Shown here: piece after piece, positions 38,407 to 46,713 of the stretch
Position numbering within the stretch: position 1 is the first letter of the stretch
Layout of the letters: each line of letters begins with the position of its first letter
DNA from: Martinezella rhizogenes
GTDB taxonomy: Bacteria; Pseudomonadota; Alphaproteobacteria; Rhizobiales; Rhizobiaceae
Direction: 5' to 3'
Length of the DNA stretch: 64,000 bases
Assembly (NCBI RefSeq): GCF_000799715.1
Contig: NZ_JUHG01000011.1
Location: forward strand, 1,598,968 to 1,662,967
The notes under the pieces: model-generated
The model's input: only the letters and a program-made list of their open reading frames with translations
The model's database searches: none
What the model was told of the DNA's origin: nothing
Translations under genes and position numbers: made by a program

Positions 38407-38448
38407 GGTTTACGAGTGACGATTTTTAATTTTCATCACTCGTAAACC
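38407..38448. promoter_or_regulatory. TetR operator: perfect 13-bp inverted repeat
   Basis: GGTTTACGAGTGA (38407-38419) and TCACTCGTAAACC (38436-38448) are perfect reverse complements around a 16-base A+T-rich spacer. The repeat begins 12 bases upstream of the TetR start and probably spans the promoter. Confidence 0.75.
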
Positions 38449-38517
38449 ATAGAACCACACCTGTCAAGAAACCGCCCCTGGCGATGAGGCGGTTCAAACA
38501 ACGATTATGATCAGGGA

Positions 38518-38997
38518 TCAGGCGCCGAGAATCTGCGGGCGGAACCGACGTACGCTCAGCAAGCCGACAATCAGGAATGCAATGAGCAGCACGGCCTGAA
38601 TAGCCAGAAGTGGCGGCTCGTTCCCCTGCGGAGCAAGCGCGTTCAACGCTGGAATCTTCTGGAAGGACTGAACGATCAGCACCACGCAATTAAGGTAGTG
38701 CATGAACAGGCTGCCTATGATGAAAACGAGCCGCCAGATACCGGTCATTTGAAATTTATAGCGCGCAATCGCTGTGGGAATGAAGATCAGAACCGTGATG
38801 ACGCCGAATATGATGCCTGGCGTCACGCCGTTGAACGGAAAGAGAAATCCGGCCAGGCTGGTCAGCAAAATCGTGACCATGTAGACGAGTGTCGACCGCT
38901 GATGGCGGTCGCCGGTAATCAATCCCTGTGCGACGATAACGCCGGCAACGATGGCGATCAGGCTGATGATGACGTGAATCCAGGTCAGTGCGGACAT
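38518..38997 (-). CDS. Four-helix inner-membrane protein, unknown
   Basis: The 159-residue protein has four hydrophobic segments: WIHVIISLIAIVAGVIVAQG, VTILLTSLAGFLFPF with PGIIFGVITVLIFIPTAIA, LVFIIGSLFMHYLNCVVLIV and LAIQAVLLIAFLIVGLLSV. ATG at 38997 has GAGAGG six bases upstream. It has no recognised motif. Similar small proteins occur singly in rhizobial genomes. It lies head-away from the TetR operator and may be independent of the pump. Confidence 0.7.
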   Translation of the reverse strand: MSALTWIHVIISLIAIVAGVIVAQGLITGDRHQRSTLVYMVTILLTSLAGFLFPFNGVTPGIIFGVITVLIFIPTAIARYKFQMTGIWRLVFIIGSLFMHYLNCVVLIVQSFQKIPALNALAPQGNEPPLLAIQAVLLIAFLIVGLLSVRRFRPQILGA

Positions 38998-39180
38998 GCG
39001 AAACCTCTCCATCGCGCGGGACTTTTCCACGGCAAGACTAGTTCGGCGCGATAATGAGGGATTGTAGATTTATGCGCGAAACCGCGCCCTAGCGGCCCGT
39101 CTTACGGCGGCAACCGGCTCCCAAGACCACCAATACCCGTTGCGTGCGGAGATTGCCACCCTTGCCATCACGGGGCATCG

Positions 39181-39217
39181 TTCAACAGGCTCTTCGCGCC
39201 GCGGAGAGCCTGTTGAA
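39181..39217. repeat. Perfect 13-bp inverted repeat
   Basis: TTCAACAGGCTCT (39181-39193) and AGAGCCTGTTGAA (39205-39217) are perfect complements with an 11-base G+C-rich loop, 16 bases after the OsmC stop. No T-run follows on either strand, so it may be an mRNA-stabilising hairpin or a repetitive element. Confidence 0.65.
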
Positions 39218-39233
39218 TCGTTGGATTCCAAGC

Positions 39234-39665
39234 CTAGGCCAGACGAACATCCAGCGAGATCGGCACAGAGGCCAACGCCTTGGAGACCGGGCAACCCGCC
39301 TTGGCCTTATTGGCAAGCTCAGTGAACTTGGCCTCGTCGGCGCCGGGAACCTTGCCCGTCAGCGTCAGATGGATCGCGCTGATCGCAAAACCACCTTCGA
39401 CACTTTCGAGCGTGACCTTGGCCGTCGTCTCCATGCTCTCGGCGGTCAGGCCCGCTTCATTCAGGATCAGCGACAGCGCCATGGTGAAGCAGCCGGCATG
39501 GGCAGCACCAATCAACTCTTCCGGATTGGTGCCGGCAACGCCTTCGAAGCGGCTGGCGAAACCATAGGGATATTGATTGAGCGCGCCGCTCTGGGTCGAG
39601 ATCTGGCCCTTGCCATCCTTCAGACCGCCGGACCATTGGGCCGAACCTGTGCGATTGATCTGCAT
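39234..39665 (-). CDS. OsmC/Ohr-family peroxide reductase
   Basis: The 143-residue protein has the two redox cysteines of the family in ELIGAAHAGCFTMALS and KAGCPVSKALASV. OsmC-type enzymes reduce organic hydroperoxides in the cytoplasm using dithiol donors. ATG at 39665 has GGAGG at good spacing, and the frame upstream lacks homology. The sequence is closest to the OsmC subgroup that acts in osmotic and oxidative stress. Confidence 0.9.
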   Translation of the reverse strand: MQINRTGSAQWSGGLKDGKGQISTQSGALNQYPYGFASRFEGVAGTNPEELIGAAHAGCFTMALSLILNEAGLTAESMETTAKVTLESVEGGFAISAIHLTLTGKVPGADEAKFTELANKAKAGCPVSKALASVPISLDVRLA

Positions 39666-39867
39666 ATCGTCCTCCTTGTCGTTGATTGAGCGTCGGGAAA
39701 ATGGGTCTCTGCCCTCCCGGCAGGGATCGATGGGAAGCCGCCTCTTGGCCGCCCCAATCCACAATATAGTGCTCTATCCGCCGATGACGACAGCGCCATA
39801 ACAATGAGTGTTTCGCTGTCCCGAAAAGGCGCATCGCCCCTCCCCGTTCGTACGAGCCACTCGATAA

Positions 39868-39902
39868 ATCATCATACCAGGGAATTGCCTGTGTATGATG
39901 AT
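39868..39902 (+). promoter_or_regulatory. Operator-like palindrome upstream of the GntR gene
   Basis: ATCATCATAC (39868-39877) and GTATGATGAT (39893-39902) are perfect 10-bp arms, and the dyad continues inward with CAGG and CCTG. A further GTAAGATGAT follows at 39907-39916. The site lies 43 bases before the GntR start, so autoregulation is likely. Confidence 0.65.
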
Positions 39903-39945
39903 TGTAGTAAGATGATTTCCACTGTGAGGAGCGGGGAAGAGATAG

Positions 39946-40710
39946 TTGGATTCGTTTGAACGGCAAGAGCATGGCTTGGTCAATCGGCCCGAACGCCGTC
40001 CGCGCGTGCGCCGGAACGTGACGGCGGCGATTGCCGAAGACATCTGCTCCGAACGCTATCCCTCCGGCTCGGCCCTGCCGCGCGAAAACGATCTCTGCGA
40101 GCTCTATGGCGTCAGCCGCACCGTCATCCGCGAATCCCTGAAGATCCTGGAATCGAAGGGCCTGGTTCGTGGCAAGCCCCGCATCGGCACCACCGTCTGC
40201 GACAAGGATGACTGGAACATCCTCGATCAGGACGTGCTCGAATGGATGGGGCCGTATATTGCCGAATTCGATATTCTCGGCAGCATCCTCGAGGCGCGGC
40301 GCACCATCGAGCCGGTGGCCGCCGAATATGCCGCCGAGCGCGCCACCGCCCAGGAGATCGCCGATCTCGACCGGGCCTGGCGGCAGATGTGCGCTTCCGG
40401 CGACGATCCCGAGCGCTTCACCGAAGCCGACGTGATGTTCCATACGGTGCTCCTGGGCGCCAGCCACAACCAGGTGTTCCGCCGCCTGTCCAGCGCCATC
40501 CATGCCGGCCTCAAATATGCGCTGCACGCCTCGAATGTCGCCGCCGACAGCCGCGACGAGGCGATCGCCGTGCATGGCGAGCTGGTGGAAGCGCTGCGCC
40601 TGCGCAACGGCACCGCCGCGCGTGACTGCACTCACCGCCTGCTCGACCTTGCCGCACGCGACCTTGCCGCTGGAAAGGCGACGGGCCGAGCGGAGAAGCG
40701 CAGGACCTGA
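39946..40710 (+). CDS. GntR/FadR-family regulator (DgoR-like)
   Basis: The 254-residue regulator has an N-terminal winged helix ([50 protein letters not shown]) and a C-terminal FCD effector domain with conserved His and Asp residues. Start is TTG at 39946, preceded by a purine-rich GGGGAAGAG. It directly precedes galactonate dehydratase on the same strand, so it should sense a sugar acid such as D-galactonate. Confidence 0.88.
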   Translation: MDSFERQEHGLVNRPERRPRVRRNVTAAIAEDICSERYPSGSALPRENDLCELYGVSRTVIRESLKILESKGLVRGKPRIGTTVCDKDDWNILDQDVLEWMGPYIAEFDILGSILEARRTIEPVAAEYAAERATAQEIADLDRAWRQMCASGDDPERFTEADVMFHTVLLGASHNQVFRRLSSAIHAGLKYALHASNVAADSRDEAIAVHGELVEALRLRNGTAARDCTHRLLDLAARDLAAGKATGRAEKRRT

Positions 40711-40772
40711 AACCCCGAAATCCGCGGCCTTCCGCCGCCGATGTGACCAAAAGCCGAAACGGAAGCATTCCC

Positions 40773-41921
40773 ATGAAAATCACCAAACTGACGACCTATA
40801 TCGTGCCGCCGCGCTGGATGTTCCTGAAGATCGAAACGGACGAGGGCATCGTCGGCTGGGGCGAGCCGGTCGTCGAAGGCCGTGCATTGACCGTCCAGGC
40901 CGCCGTGCACGAGCTGGAAGACTATCTGATCGGCAAGGACCCCTTCCTGATCGAAGACCATTGGAATGTCATGTATCGCGGCGGCTTCTATCGCGGCGGC
41001 GCCGTCCACATGAGCGCGATTGCCGGCATCGACCAGGCGCTGTGGGACATCAAGGGCAAGGCGCTGGGACAGCCGATCCATTCGCTGCTCGGCGGCCAGG
41101 TCCGCGACAAGATCAAGGTCTATTCCTGGATCGGCGGCGACCGTCCTTCCGACGTCGCCAACAATGCCAAGGACGTCGTCGCTCGCGGCTTCAAGGCGAT
41201 CAAGCTCAACGGCTGCGAGGAAATGCAGATCGTCGACACCTATGACAAGGTGGAGAAGGCGGTCGAAACCATCGCCACCATCCGCGAGGCGATTGGCCCC
41301 CATATCGGCATCGGCGTCGATTTCCATGGCCGCGTCCATCGCCCGATGGCCAAGGTTCTCGCCAAGGAGCTGGAGCCCTACAAGCTGCTGTTCATCGAAG
41401 AGCCGGTGCTCTCCGAAAACCGCGAAGCCTTGAAGGAAATCGCCAATCATTGCTCGACGCCGATCGCGCTCGGCGAGCGGCTGTTCTCGCGCTGGGACTT
41501 CAAGCAGGTCCTGTCGGACGGCTATGTCGACATCCTCCAGCCCGACCTTAGCCACGCCGGCGGCATCACCGAATGCCGCAAGATCGCAGCCATGGCGGAA
41601 GCCTATGACGTGGCGCTCGCCCCGCATTGCCCGCTCGGCCCGATCGCGCTTGCCGCCTGCCTGCAGGTCGACGCCGTCAGCTACAATGCCTTCATTCAGG
41701 AACAGAGTCTCGGCATCCACTACAACAAGGGCAACGACATCCTCGACTACATCTCCAACAAGGAAGTCTTCCACTATGCCGACGGCTTCGTCTCGATCCC
41801 GCAGGGCCCCGGCCTCGGCATCGAAGTGGACGAAGCCTACGTCATCGAACGCGCCAAGGAAGGCCATCGCTGGCGCAACCCGATCTGGCGTCATGAGGAT
41901 GGCAGCGTCGCCGAGTGGTAG
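40773..41921 (+). CDS. dgoD: D-galactonate dehydratase
   Basis: The 382-residue enolase-superfamily enzyme dehydrates D-galactonate to 2-dehydro-3-deoxy-D-galactonate. It starts [20 protein letters not shown] and carries the metal ligands and catalytic His in [14 protein letters not shown], the second acidic ligand in FIEEPV, the third in [12 protein letters not shown], and the other His in [14 protein letters not shown]. No kinase or aldolase for the product lies next to it, so the pathway is completed elsewhere. Confidence 0.95.
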   Translation: MKITKLTTYIVPPRWMFLKIETDEGIVGWGEPVVEGRALTVQAAVHELEDYLIGKDPFLIEDHWNVMYRGGFYRGGAVHMSAIAGIDQALWDIKGKALGQPIHSLLGGQVRDKIKVYSWIGGDRPSDVANNAKDVVARGFKAIKLNGCEEMQIVDTYDKVEKAVETIATIREAIGPHIGIGVDFHGRVHRPMAKVLAKELEPYKLLFIEEPVLSENREALKEIANHCSTPIALGERLFSRWDFKQVLSDGYVDILQPDLSHAGGITECRKIAAMAEAYDVALAPHCPLGPIALAACLQVDAVSYNAFIQEQSLGIHYNKGNDILDYISNKEVFHYADGFVSIPQGPGLGIEVDEAYVIERAKEGHRWRNPIWRHEDGSVAEW

Positions 41922-42122
41922 GTCGCTGATATTTTCCGAGGATGGGTGTCAGAGGGCGTAATCTCTATACGACGCGCCTCTGATACCCTCCACGAACTCG
42001 AAAGCTGCCGCCACGTTCTGACGCCGCCGCACGCACGCCCAGACCGTATCTCCCCGCGCGCTCGCGAAAAGATCCCTGCGATCAAAGACGACCGGGGGAA
42101 ATCCCACCCCCAAAATAAAATA

Positions 42123-42154
42123 CGCCTGCGGTATCGGCGCAGATACCGCAGGCG
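42123..42154. repeat. Perfect 13-bp inverted repeat
   Basis: CGCCTGCGGTATC (42123-42135) and GATACCGCAGGCG (42142-42154) flank a 6-base loop. The stem is G+C-rich and preceded on the left by AAAATAAAA, so on the minus strand it would act as a terminator-like hairpin followed by T-rich sequence. Confidence 0.65.
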
Positions 42155-42158
42155 CGTC

Positions 42159-42189
42159 ATGCGTCTCACAAACCCCCAGGGAGACGCAT
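42159..42189. repeat. 9-bp inverted repeat
   Basis: ATGCGTCTC (42159-42167) and GAGACGCAT (42181-42189) enclose a 13-base C-rich loop. It lies immediately right of the 42123 hairpin. Confidence 0.5.
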
Positions 42190-42195
42190 TCTCGG

Positions 42196-42237
42196 AGCAT
42201 GACCAGCGAAAGAGTGGAGTAACTTTCAGATCATGCC
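42196..42237. repeat. Diverged copy of the GCATGA palindromic repeat
   Basis: AGCATGA (42196-42202) and TCATGC (42231-42236) bracket a core with GCGAAAGAGTGG and AACTTTCAGA. This is a decayed form of the elements at 15860 and 26938. Confidence 0.4.
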
Positions 42238-42256
42238 CAAGCTCTAAAGTCCGATG

Positions 42257-42973
42257 CTATTCCCGCTCGCCCGTGAAGTTCAGGAGGAGCTGGAAGATGT
42301 TGACGAAGTTCAGGTAGAGCGACAGGGCGCCGAAGACGGCGAGCTTCTGAGAGGTCTCCTGATCGTGATTCTCGGCATACTGTTCCTTGATGTTCTGCGT
42401 ATCCCAGGCGGTCAGGCCGACGAAGACCACGATGCCGATGATCGAGATGGCGAATTGCAGCGCGCTGGAACCCAGGAAGATATTGACGACGCTGGCGATG
42501 ATAACACCGAACAGGCCCATCATCAGGAACGAGCCGATATTGGCGAGATCACGCTTGGTCGTGTAGCCGTAGAGGCTGGTCGCGCCGAACATCGTCGCTG
42601 CGATGAAGAAGGTCCGCGCGATGCTGGTGCCGGTGAAGACCAGGAACACCGACGCGAGCGAAAGGCCCATGACGGCGCAGAAGGCCCAGAACATCGTCTG
42701 CGCGGCGCTCGCCGACATCGTCTGGATGCGGAACGAGAAGAACAGCACGAAGGCGAGCGGCGCCAGCATGACGACCCACTTCAGCGGCGACTGGAAGATC
42801 GGCACATAGAGCGCCGGCGTCGTGCCGACGATCATCGCGACGATACCGGTCACCACAAGGCCGATGCCCATGTAGTTGTAGACGCGCAGCATGTGCTTGC
42901 GCAGGCCTTCGTCGAAGAGCGCCTGCGAGCCGGCGGCGGCGCCATAGCCGAAGCGCGGATTGGTCGGGTTCAT
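42257..42973 (-). CDS. Bax inhibitor-1/YccA-family membrane protein
   Basis: The 238-residue inner-membrane protein has seven hydrophobic segments, for example MGIGLVVTGIVAMIVGTTP and LAFVLFFSFRIQTMSA. The C-terminal TAWDTQNIKEQY carries the acidic pair characteristic of the TMBIM/UPF0005 family. Bacterial relatives are pH-sensitive calcium leak channels or regulators of the FtsH protease (YccA). ATG at 42973 has AAGGAG eight bases upstream. It follows the anti-sigma gene by 22 bases and could be under the same ECF control. Confidence 0.9.
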   Translation of the reverse strand: MNPTNPRFGYGAAAGSQALFDEGLRKHMLRVYNYMGIGLVVTGIVAMIVGTTPALYVPIFQSPLKWVVMLAPLAFVLFFSFRIQTMSASAAQTMFWAFCAVMGLSLASVFLVFTGTSIARTFFIAATMFGATSLYGYTTKRDLANIGSFLMMGLFGVIIASVVNIFLGSSALQFAISIIGIVVFVGLTAWDTQNIKEQYAENHDQETSQKLAVFGALSLYLNFVNIFQLLLNFTGERE

Positions 42974-42995
42974 AGTCGATCTCCTTTGATCCAAA

Positions 42996-43766
42996 CTAAT
43001 AAAGGGTACGGGCGAGCTTTTCAGCTTCGCCATCGAGTTCGTTCGCCTTGCCGCCGCCGATCAGGGCATAGGCGACTTCGCCGATCTGCCAATAGGCAGC
43101 CTGGACGTTGTCGCGCGTGACATGGCTGACCTTCTGGACGGCGAAGTTGCCAGGCCGGATGGCAAACAGCGACAAATGCCCGCCCTCGCCGGCATCGACC
43201 GTCATTTCAACGCTCGGGCCGAATTCGGACGGATAGATCTGCGCATCGGTGACGCGCCAGCCCACGGGCATGTCCGGAAGGACGATCGCCGTGGAGGCGC
43301 GGATCTCTTCCGGGCTGTAGCCCGCCTGCCCAGACTGCACTTTGATCGTATCGCGCGTGGCGGTCGCCTGATAGGCGCGCACGGCATCGTCGACGAAAGC
43401 GGGTGCTGGAACCGAAGCATTGACCTCGCTCGCCGTGAAGGCGCCGAAGGATGTATGCGCCACCCAGCCGGTCGCCATCAGCATGGCCACAGCCGCCACT
43501 CGCTGGAAGGAACTGAGCACACGACCATAGGCAAGCCCGCGCTCCAGCCGACGGGCGGCCTCGCGGGTTTCCGCCTTCGCCGCCAGGTCTTCGCCGGCCA
43601 ACGCCATGCGCAGCTCGCCCCGCATGCTGAGATCGGCCATGACCTTGGCGGCGATCGCCGGATGTTCCGACAGATAGGATTCCACTTCGACGCGGCGCGC
43701 CACGGTCAGCTCACCATCGACATAGGCGTCGAGATCGCTATCGATGATCGGATCAATTGTTTTCAT
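42996..43766 (-). CDS. Membrane-bound anti-sigma factor
   Basis: The 256-residue protein has a cytoplasmic N-terminal part, DLDAYVDGELTVARRVEVES with YLSEHPAIAAKV, typical of ECF anti-sigma factors. One transmembrane helix (VAAVAMLMATGWVAHTSFG) and a periplasmic domain of about 150 residues follow. It contains no cysteines, so it lacks the zinc-binding HxxxCxxC motif. ATG at 43766 overlaps the sigma gene by 14 bases, which implies coupled synthesis. Confidence 0.87.
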   Translation of the reverse strand: MKTIDPIIDSDLDAYVDGELTVARRVEVESYLSEHPAIAAKVMADLSMRGELRMALAGEDLAAKAETREAARRLERGLAYGRVLSSFQRVAAVAMLMATGWVAHTSFGAFTASEVNASVPAPAFVDDAVRAYQATATRDTIKVQSGQAGYSPEEIRASTAIVLPDMPVGWRVTDAQIYPSEFGPSVEMTVDAGEGGHLSLFAIRPGNFAVQKVSHVTRDNVQAAYWQIGEVAYALIGGGKANELDGEAEKLARTLY

Positions 43767-44292
43767 TGCCGCCCCCATCGATGAGCCGAAGATGCGAGAT
43801 CTTGGGTGCCATCTCCTCGAAACTCCGGAGGCTAGCGCGGGCCCTGGCGATGCGCGACATCAGCGTCCCCATGGGGATACCGAGCGCGGAGGCCGCCTCC
43901 TGATAGGAAAGATCCTCGATCGCCACCAGATGCAGCGCCTCGCGCTGCTCTTCCGGCAAATTGAAGAAGGCGTCGCGTACTTGGCTCAGGCGTACGGCAT
44001 GATCCTGCGAAGCCGGCAGCGTCGGCTCGAACTCGATAGCCGCCTCTTCATGGCGACGGTTCAGCGAACGCTTCTGGCGCAGGCGGTCGATATGGGCATT
44101 GTGCAGGATCGACAGCAGCCACGTGCGCAGGTTCGCGCCGCGCCGGAAACTCGTCTTGCGCTCATAGGCCTTGACCAGCGCATCATGCACCAGGTCTTCC
44201 GCCTCATCCGCGTTGCGGACAAGCGAACGGGCATAGCGTCTCAGCGAACCGAGCTGCCCTAAAACGTCGAATGTCCGTTTGTTGCGTTCCAT
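43753..44292 (-). CDS. ECF sigma factor
   Basis: The 179-residue RNA polymerase sigma factor has region 2 (RYARSLVRNADEAEDLVHDA, LVKAYERKTSFRRGANLRTW) and region 4 with its helix-turn-helix (LPEEQREALHLVAIEDLSYQ, EAASALGIPMGTLMSRIARA). Its partner anti-sigma factor follows immediately. A GGAATAA-type element upstream may be its own promoter. The inducing signal is unknown; envelope or oxidative stress is plausible given MsrA nearby. Confidence 0.92.
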   Translation of the reverse strand: MERNKRTFDVLGQLGSLRRYARSLVRNADEAEDLVHDALVKAYERKTSFRRGANLRTWLLSILHNAHIDRLRQKRSLNRRHEEAAIEFEPTLPASQDHAVRLSQVRDAFFNLPEEQREALHLVAIEDLSYQEAASALGIPMGTLMSRIARARASLRSFEEMAPKISHLRLIDGGGNENN

Positions 44293-44298
44293 ACCCCA

Positions 44299-44327
44299 AT
44301 ATACGGAAGCCGGGCCGATCTTATTCC
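44299..44327 (-). promoter_or_regulatory. Possible ECF-type autoregulatory promoter
   Basis: On the minus strand GGAATAA (44321-44327) and CGTATA (44300-44305) are 15 bases apart. The -10 element lies only 7 bases before the sigma ATG, so the mRNA would be nearly leaderless or the true start codon is further in. Confidence 0.3.
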
Positions 44328-44357
44328 ATGGTCCGGCAAATATTTTTTGGCGGGCTC

Positions 44358-45281
44358 CTACATCAGCACGAAATCCCTGGGCTGTGGCATGGGCGGCAGG
44401 TCGGTTTCGCCGAGCGCTTCCCTGAGATTGATCTCGATCGTATCGGCAAGAGCGCCAATCGCCAACGCGTTAGGACGATTGCCGAACGGGTCCTCCAGCT
44501 CGTCGCCAAGCGCATCGAGACCGAAGAATGTGTAGGCCACCAGCGCGGCTACGAAGGGCGAACCCCAGCCGAGCGTATCGACGAAGCCGAAGGGCAGCAG
44601 GAAGCAGAAAAGGTAGGCGGTGCGGTGCAGAAGCAGCGTGTAGCCGAACGGCAGCGGCGTGTTGCGAATACGCTCGCAGGCCGCCTGCACCGCCCCCAAC
44701 TGGCCGATGCTGGCATCGAGCATCTGGTACTGGATATCCGAAATCCCGCCCGCCGCCTTCAGCCGCGCCAGATCCGCCGACATCAGGCGCAACAGGAGGT
44801 CCGGTCTATTTTGAGCAGTATGATAGAAATCGACTTCGCTGGGCGCCAGGTGTTGCAGCACCTTGTTCTCGTCGCCGCCGGGCCGCAGATGACAGACAAG
44901 CGCCTGCGCGAAGGCCATCGTCAGCCGCAGTAAATCCCTCCGTGCCTGACGCCCGGCTTCACCGGCCGCTTCCAATATCAATGTCTGCCGCGCAAAGCCA
45001 CGGCTGACCTGGATAAGCTGTCCCCAATCGCGCCGCCCTTCCCACCAGCGGTCGTAGCAGGCGTTGTTACGGAAGCCAAGGAATATGGAGAGCGCGATGC
45101 CGAGCAGCGAAAAGGGCGATCCGTTGAAGGAGAGGATAACGTTGGGACGCTCTTCATGCCCCCAGACGATCAACGCCGACAGCAGGAAGATCACGACGAT
45201 CTGCGGTAATATCCGTCGGATCACCGACCCGCGGAGAATGAAGAAAAGCTGGAAGAGGTTCGGCCGGTCGCGGACGATCAT
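44358..45281 (-). CDS. Bestrophin-like (UPF0187) membrane protein
   Basis: The 307-residue protein belongs to the bacterial bestrophin/YneE family of anion or cation channels. The conserved segments are FSLLGIALSIFLGFRNNACY with DRWWEGRRDWGQL, and a C-terminal FGLDALGDELEDPFG, which matches the family acidic calcium-clasp-like sequence. Four helices are expected. The ATG at 45281 gives the normal N-terminus (MIVRDRPNLFQLFF), although no good ribosome site precedes it. Confidence 0.87.
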   Translation of the reverse strand: MIVRDRPNLFQLFFILRGSVIRRILPQIVVIFLLSALIVWGHEERPNVILSFNGSPFSLLGIALSIFLGFRNNACYDRWWEGRRDWGQLIQVSRGFARQTLILEAAGEAGRQARRDLLRLTMAFAQALVCHLRPGGDENKVLQHLAPSEVDFYHTAQNRPDLLLRLMSADLARLKAAGGISDIQYQMLDASIGQLGAVQAACERIRNTPLPFGYTLLLHRTAYLFCFLLPFGFVDTLGWGSPFVAALVAYTFFGLDALGDELEDPFGNRPNALAIGALADTIEINLREALGETDLPPMPQPRDFVLM

Positions 45282-45400
45282 GGTAGGAGGCGCTCTCGAT
45301 TGATGTCTGGCGTTGCCGAGCAATACACCAGACACCGGGAGAATAACGAGCATTTCCTGCAAACCCGCCGTGACCGGCCCGCATTGCTAGCCGGTCTTCT

Positions 45401-46141
45401 TCAATTCCCGGAGGCGTTGGCTGCGACCAGCACCGGATCGGAGCGATAATCTCCAGGGAACATGCGCTGCAGGTTTTTGACCTTCGGCAAGTCGTTGACG
45501 ACGATGTAGGGATAATTGGGGTTCATCGTCAGGAAGTTCTGGTGATAGCCCTCGGCGGCATAGAACTGCCGCTCCGACTCGATCTTGGTGACGATCGCCG
45601 CATCGAAGACCTTGGCGTGATTGAGCTGGCCGATATAGGCCTTGGCGACGTCAGCCTGTTCGGCAGTGGTCGGGAAGATTGCCGAGCGATATTGCGTGCC
45701 GCTGTCCGGCCCCTGATAATTCAGCTGCGTCGGATCATGAGCGACCGAGAAATAGATCTGCAGCAGATGCCCGTAGCTGACCTTATGCGGATCGAAGACG
45801 ATCCGCACGGATTCGGCATGGCCCGTATCACCGCCGCTCACTGTCTCGTAGCGAGCCGTATCCTTCTTGCCACCAGCATAGCCCGAGGTGGCGCTGACGA
45901 CGCCATTGACGTGCTGGAACACGCCCTGCACGCCCCAGAAGCAGCCACCGGCAAGAACGATGGTTTCCGTGCCGCCCGAGCCCGGCTTTTCGTCCACGGC
46001 GGGCGCCGGAATGACGCGGGCATCTTCAGCCGAGGCGTGGCCCACGAATTGCAGCGCAACCCCGGCCAGCAGCACGGCGCCCACGGCAAAGGCAGCCGGG
46101 CGGGCAACATGCGACAGGGCCTTGCGGATCGTATCTTTCAT
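45401..46141 (-). CDS. msrA: Peptide-methionine (S)-S-oxide reductase, exported form
   Basis: The 246-residue protein has an N-terminal signal (FAVGAVLLAGVALQFVGHASA, cut before EDAR) and the MsrA catalytic motif GGCFWGVQGVFQ. Further MsrA strings are TSGYAGG, YFSVAHDPTQLNYQGPD and YRSAIF. It reduces oxidised methionine in periplasmic proteins. ATG at 46141 is chosen since GAGGAG lies six bases upstream. The signal peptide separates it from the usual cytoplasmic MsrA. Confidence 0.93.
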   Translation of the reverse strand: MKDTIRKALSHVARPAAFAVGAVLLAGVALQFVGHASAEDARVIPAPAVDEKPGSGGTETIVLAGGCFWGVQGVFQHVNGVVSATSGYAGGKKDTARYETVSGGDTGHAESVRIVFDPHKVSYGHLLQIYFSVAHDPTQLNYQGPDSGTQYRSAIFPTTAEQADVAKAYIGQLNHAKVFDAAIVTKIESERQFYAAEGYHQNFLTMNPNYPYIVVNDLPKVKNLQRMFPGDYRSDPVLVAANASGN

Positions 46142-46265
46142 GATCATCTCCTCTCGACCGCGAGTGTAAAGTCTCCGGTCAAAAGGGATACGGGAGGATA
46201 GAGGCTTTTGTTACACACGCCCGCGTGAAACACCGAAACGTGATGGCGCGGCAGGCCAAGCCCGG

Positions 46266-46475
46266 TCAGTAATGCGGCGGCTTGGTGATGGCCGGCGCGT
46301 CCATCGACTGCTCTTCCAGCGTCAGGAAACGCTCGGCCAGCCGGTCGAGCTTCAGCCTCGTCTGCTCGACCACTTTCCATTGCTCCGCCACCTGGTCGGA
46401 CAGTTCCTCGATGGTCTTTGCCTGATAGGCAACCAGTTCCTCGAGCGTGGTGATGCGGCTTTGTTCGTCTGACAT
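46266..46475 (-). CDS. slyX: SlyX-family protein
   Basis: A 69-residue coiled-coil protein reads ITTLEELVAYQAKTIEELSD with VAEQWKVVEQTRLKLDRLA and the typical ending KPPHY. SlyX has no established function. A heptad pattern runs across residues 8-52, so it probably forms a helical dimer. Confidence 0.87.
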   Translation of the reverse strand: MSDEQSRITTLEELVAYQAKTIEELSDQVAEQWKVVEQTRLKLDRLAERFLTLEEQSMDAPAITKPPHY

Positions 46476-46589
46476 CTCTGTTCCTCTTTCGGCTGCGATC
46501 TATATCACCCGAACCGCCGACGTATAGTCTCTCAATTAGGCATATGACAGGCACTGGCGCCATTTGACGAATATATGACAAAACTGGAA

Positions 46590-46609
46590 AACAGGTGAAA
46601 AGACCTGTT
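46590..46609. promoter_or_regulatory. Operator-like inverted repeat before the phosphoesterase-ABC operon
   Basis: AACAGGT (46590-46596) and ACCTGTT (46603-46609) form a perfect 7-bp dyad with a 6-base spacer, 105 bases before the first gene of the operon. It fits a dimeric regulator such as the LacI protein at the other end, but this is not shown. Confidence 0.5.
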
Positions 46610-46713
46610 ACCTAACTGACATCGGGGCCTTCTAAAGAGATCGGCAAGAAGCGCAGTTTTTGAGGGAAATTCCCTCCACAAGCGCGCTCTTTCAAGATTT
46701 CCGGAGAAGCGCC

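Larger units (their letters stand above)
41922..42256. other. Gene-free region with several inverted repeats
   Basis: About 335 bases lie between dgoD and the convergent Bax-inhibitor-like gene. Short frames exist on both strands but show no domain. The right half holds three successive inverted repeats, listed separately. Confidence 0.5.

Noticed and set aside
41946..42317. Short frames on both strands between dgoD and the Bax-inhibitor-like gene
   Set aside because: They run through the inverted repeats, have no ribosome site and read as Arg-rich chance translation.
42996..43766. Zinc-binding anti-sigma domain
   Set aside because: The protein contains no cysteine, so the HxxxCxxC motif is absent.
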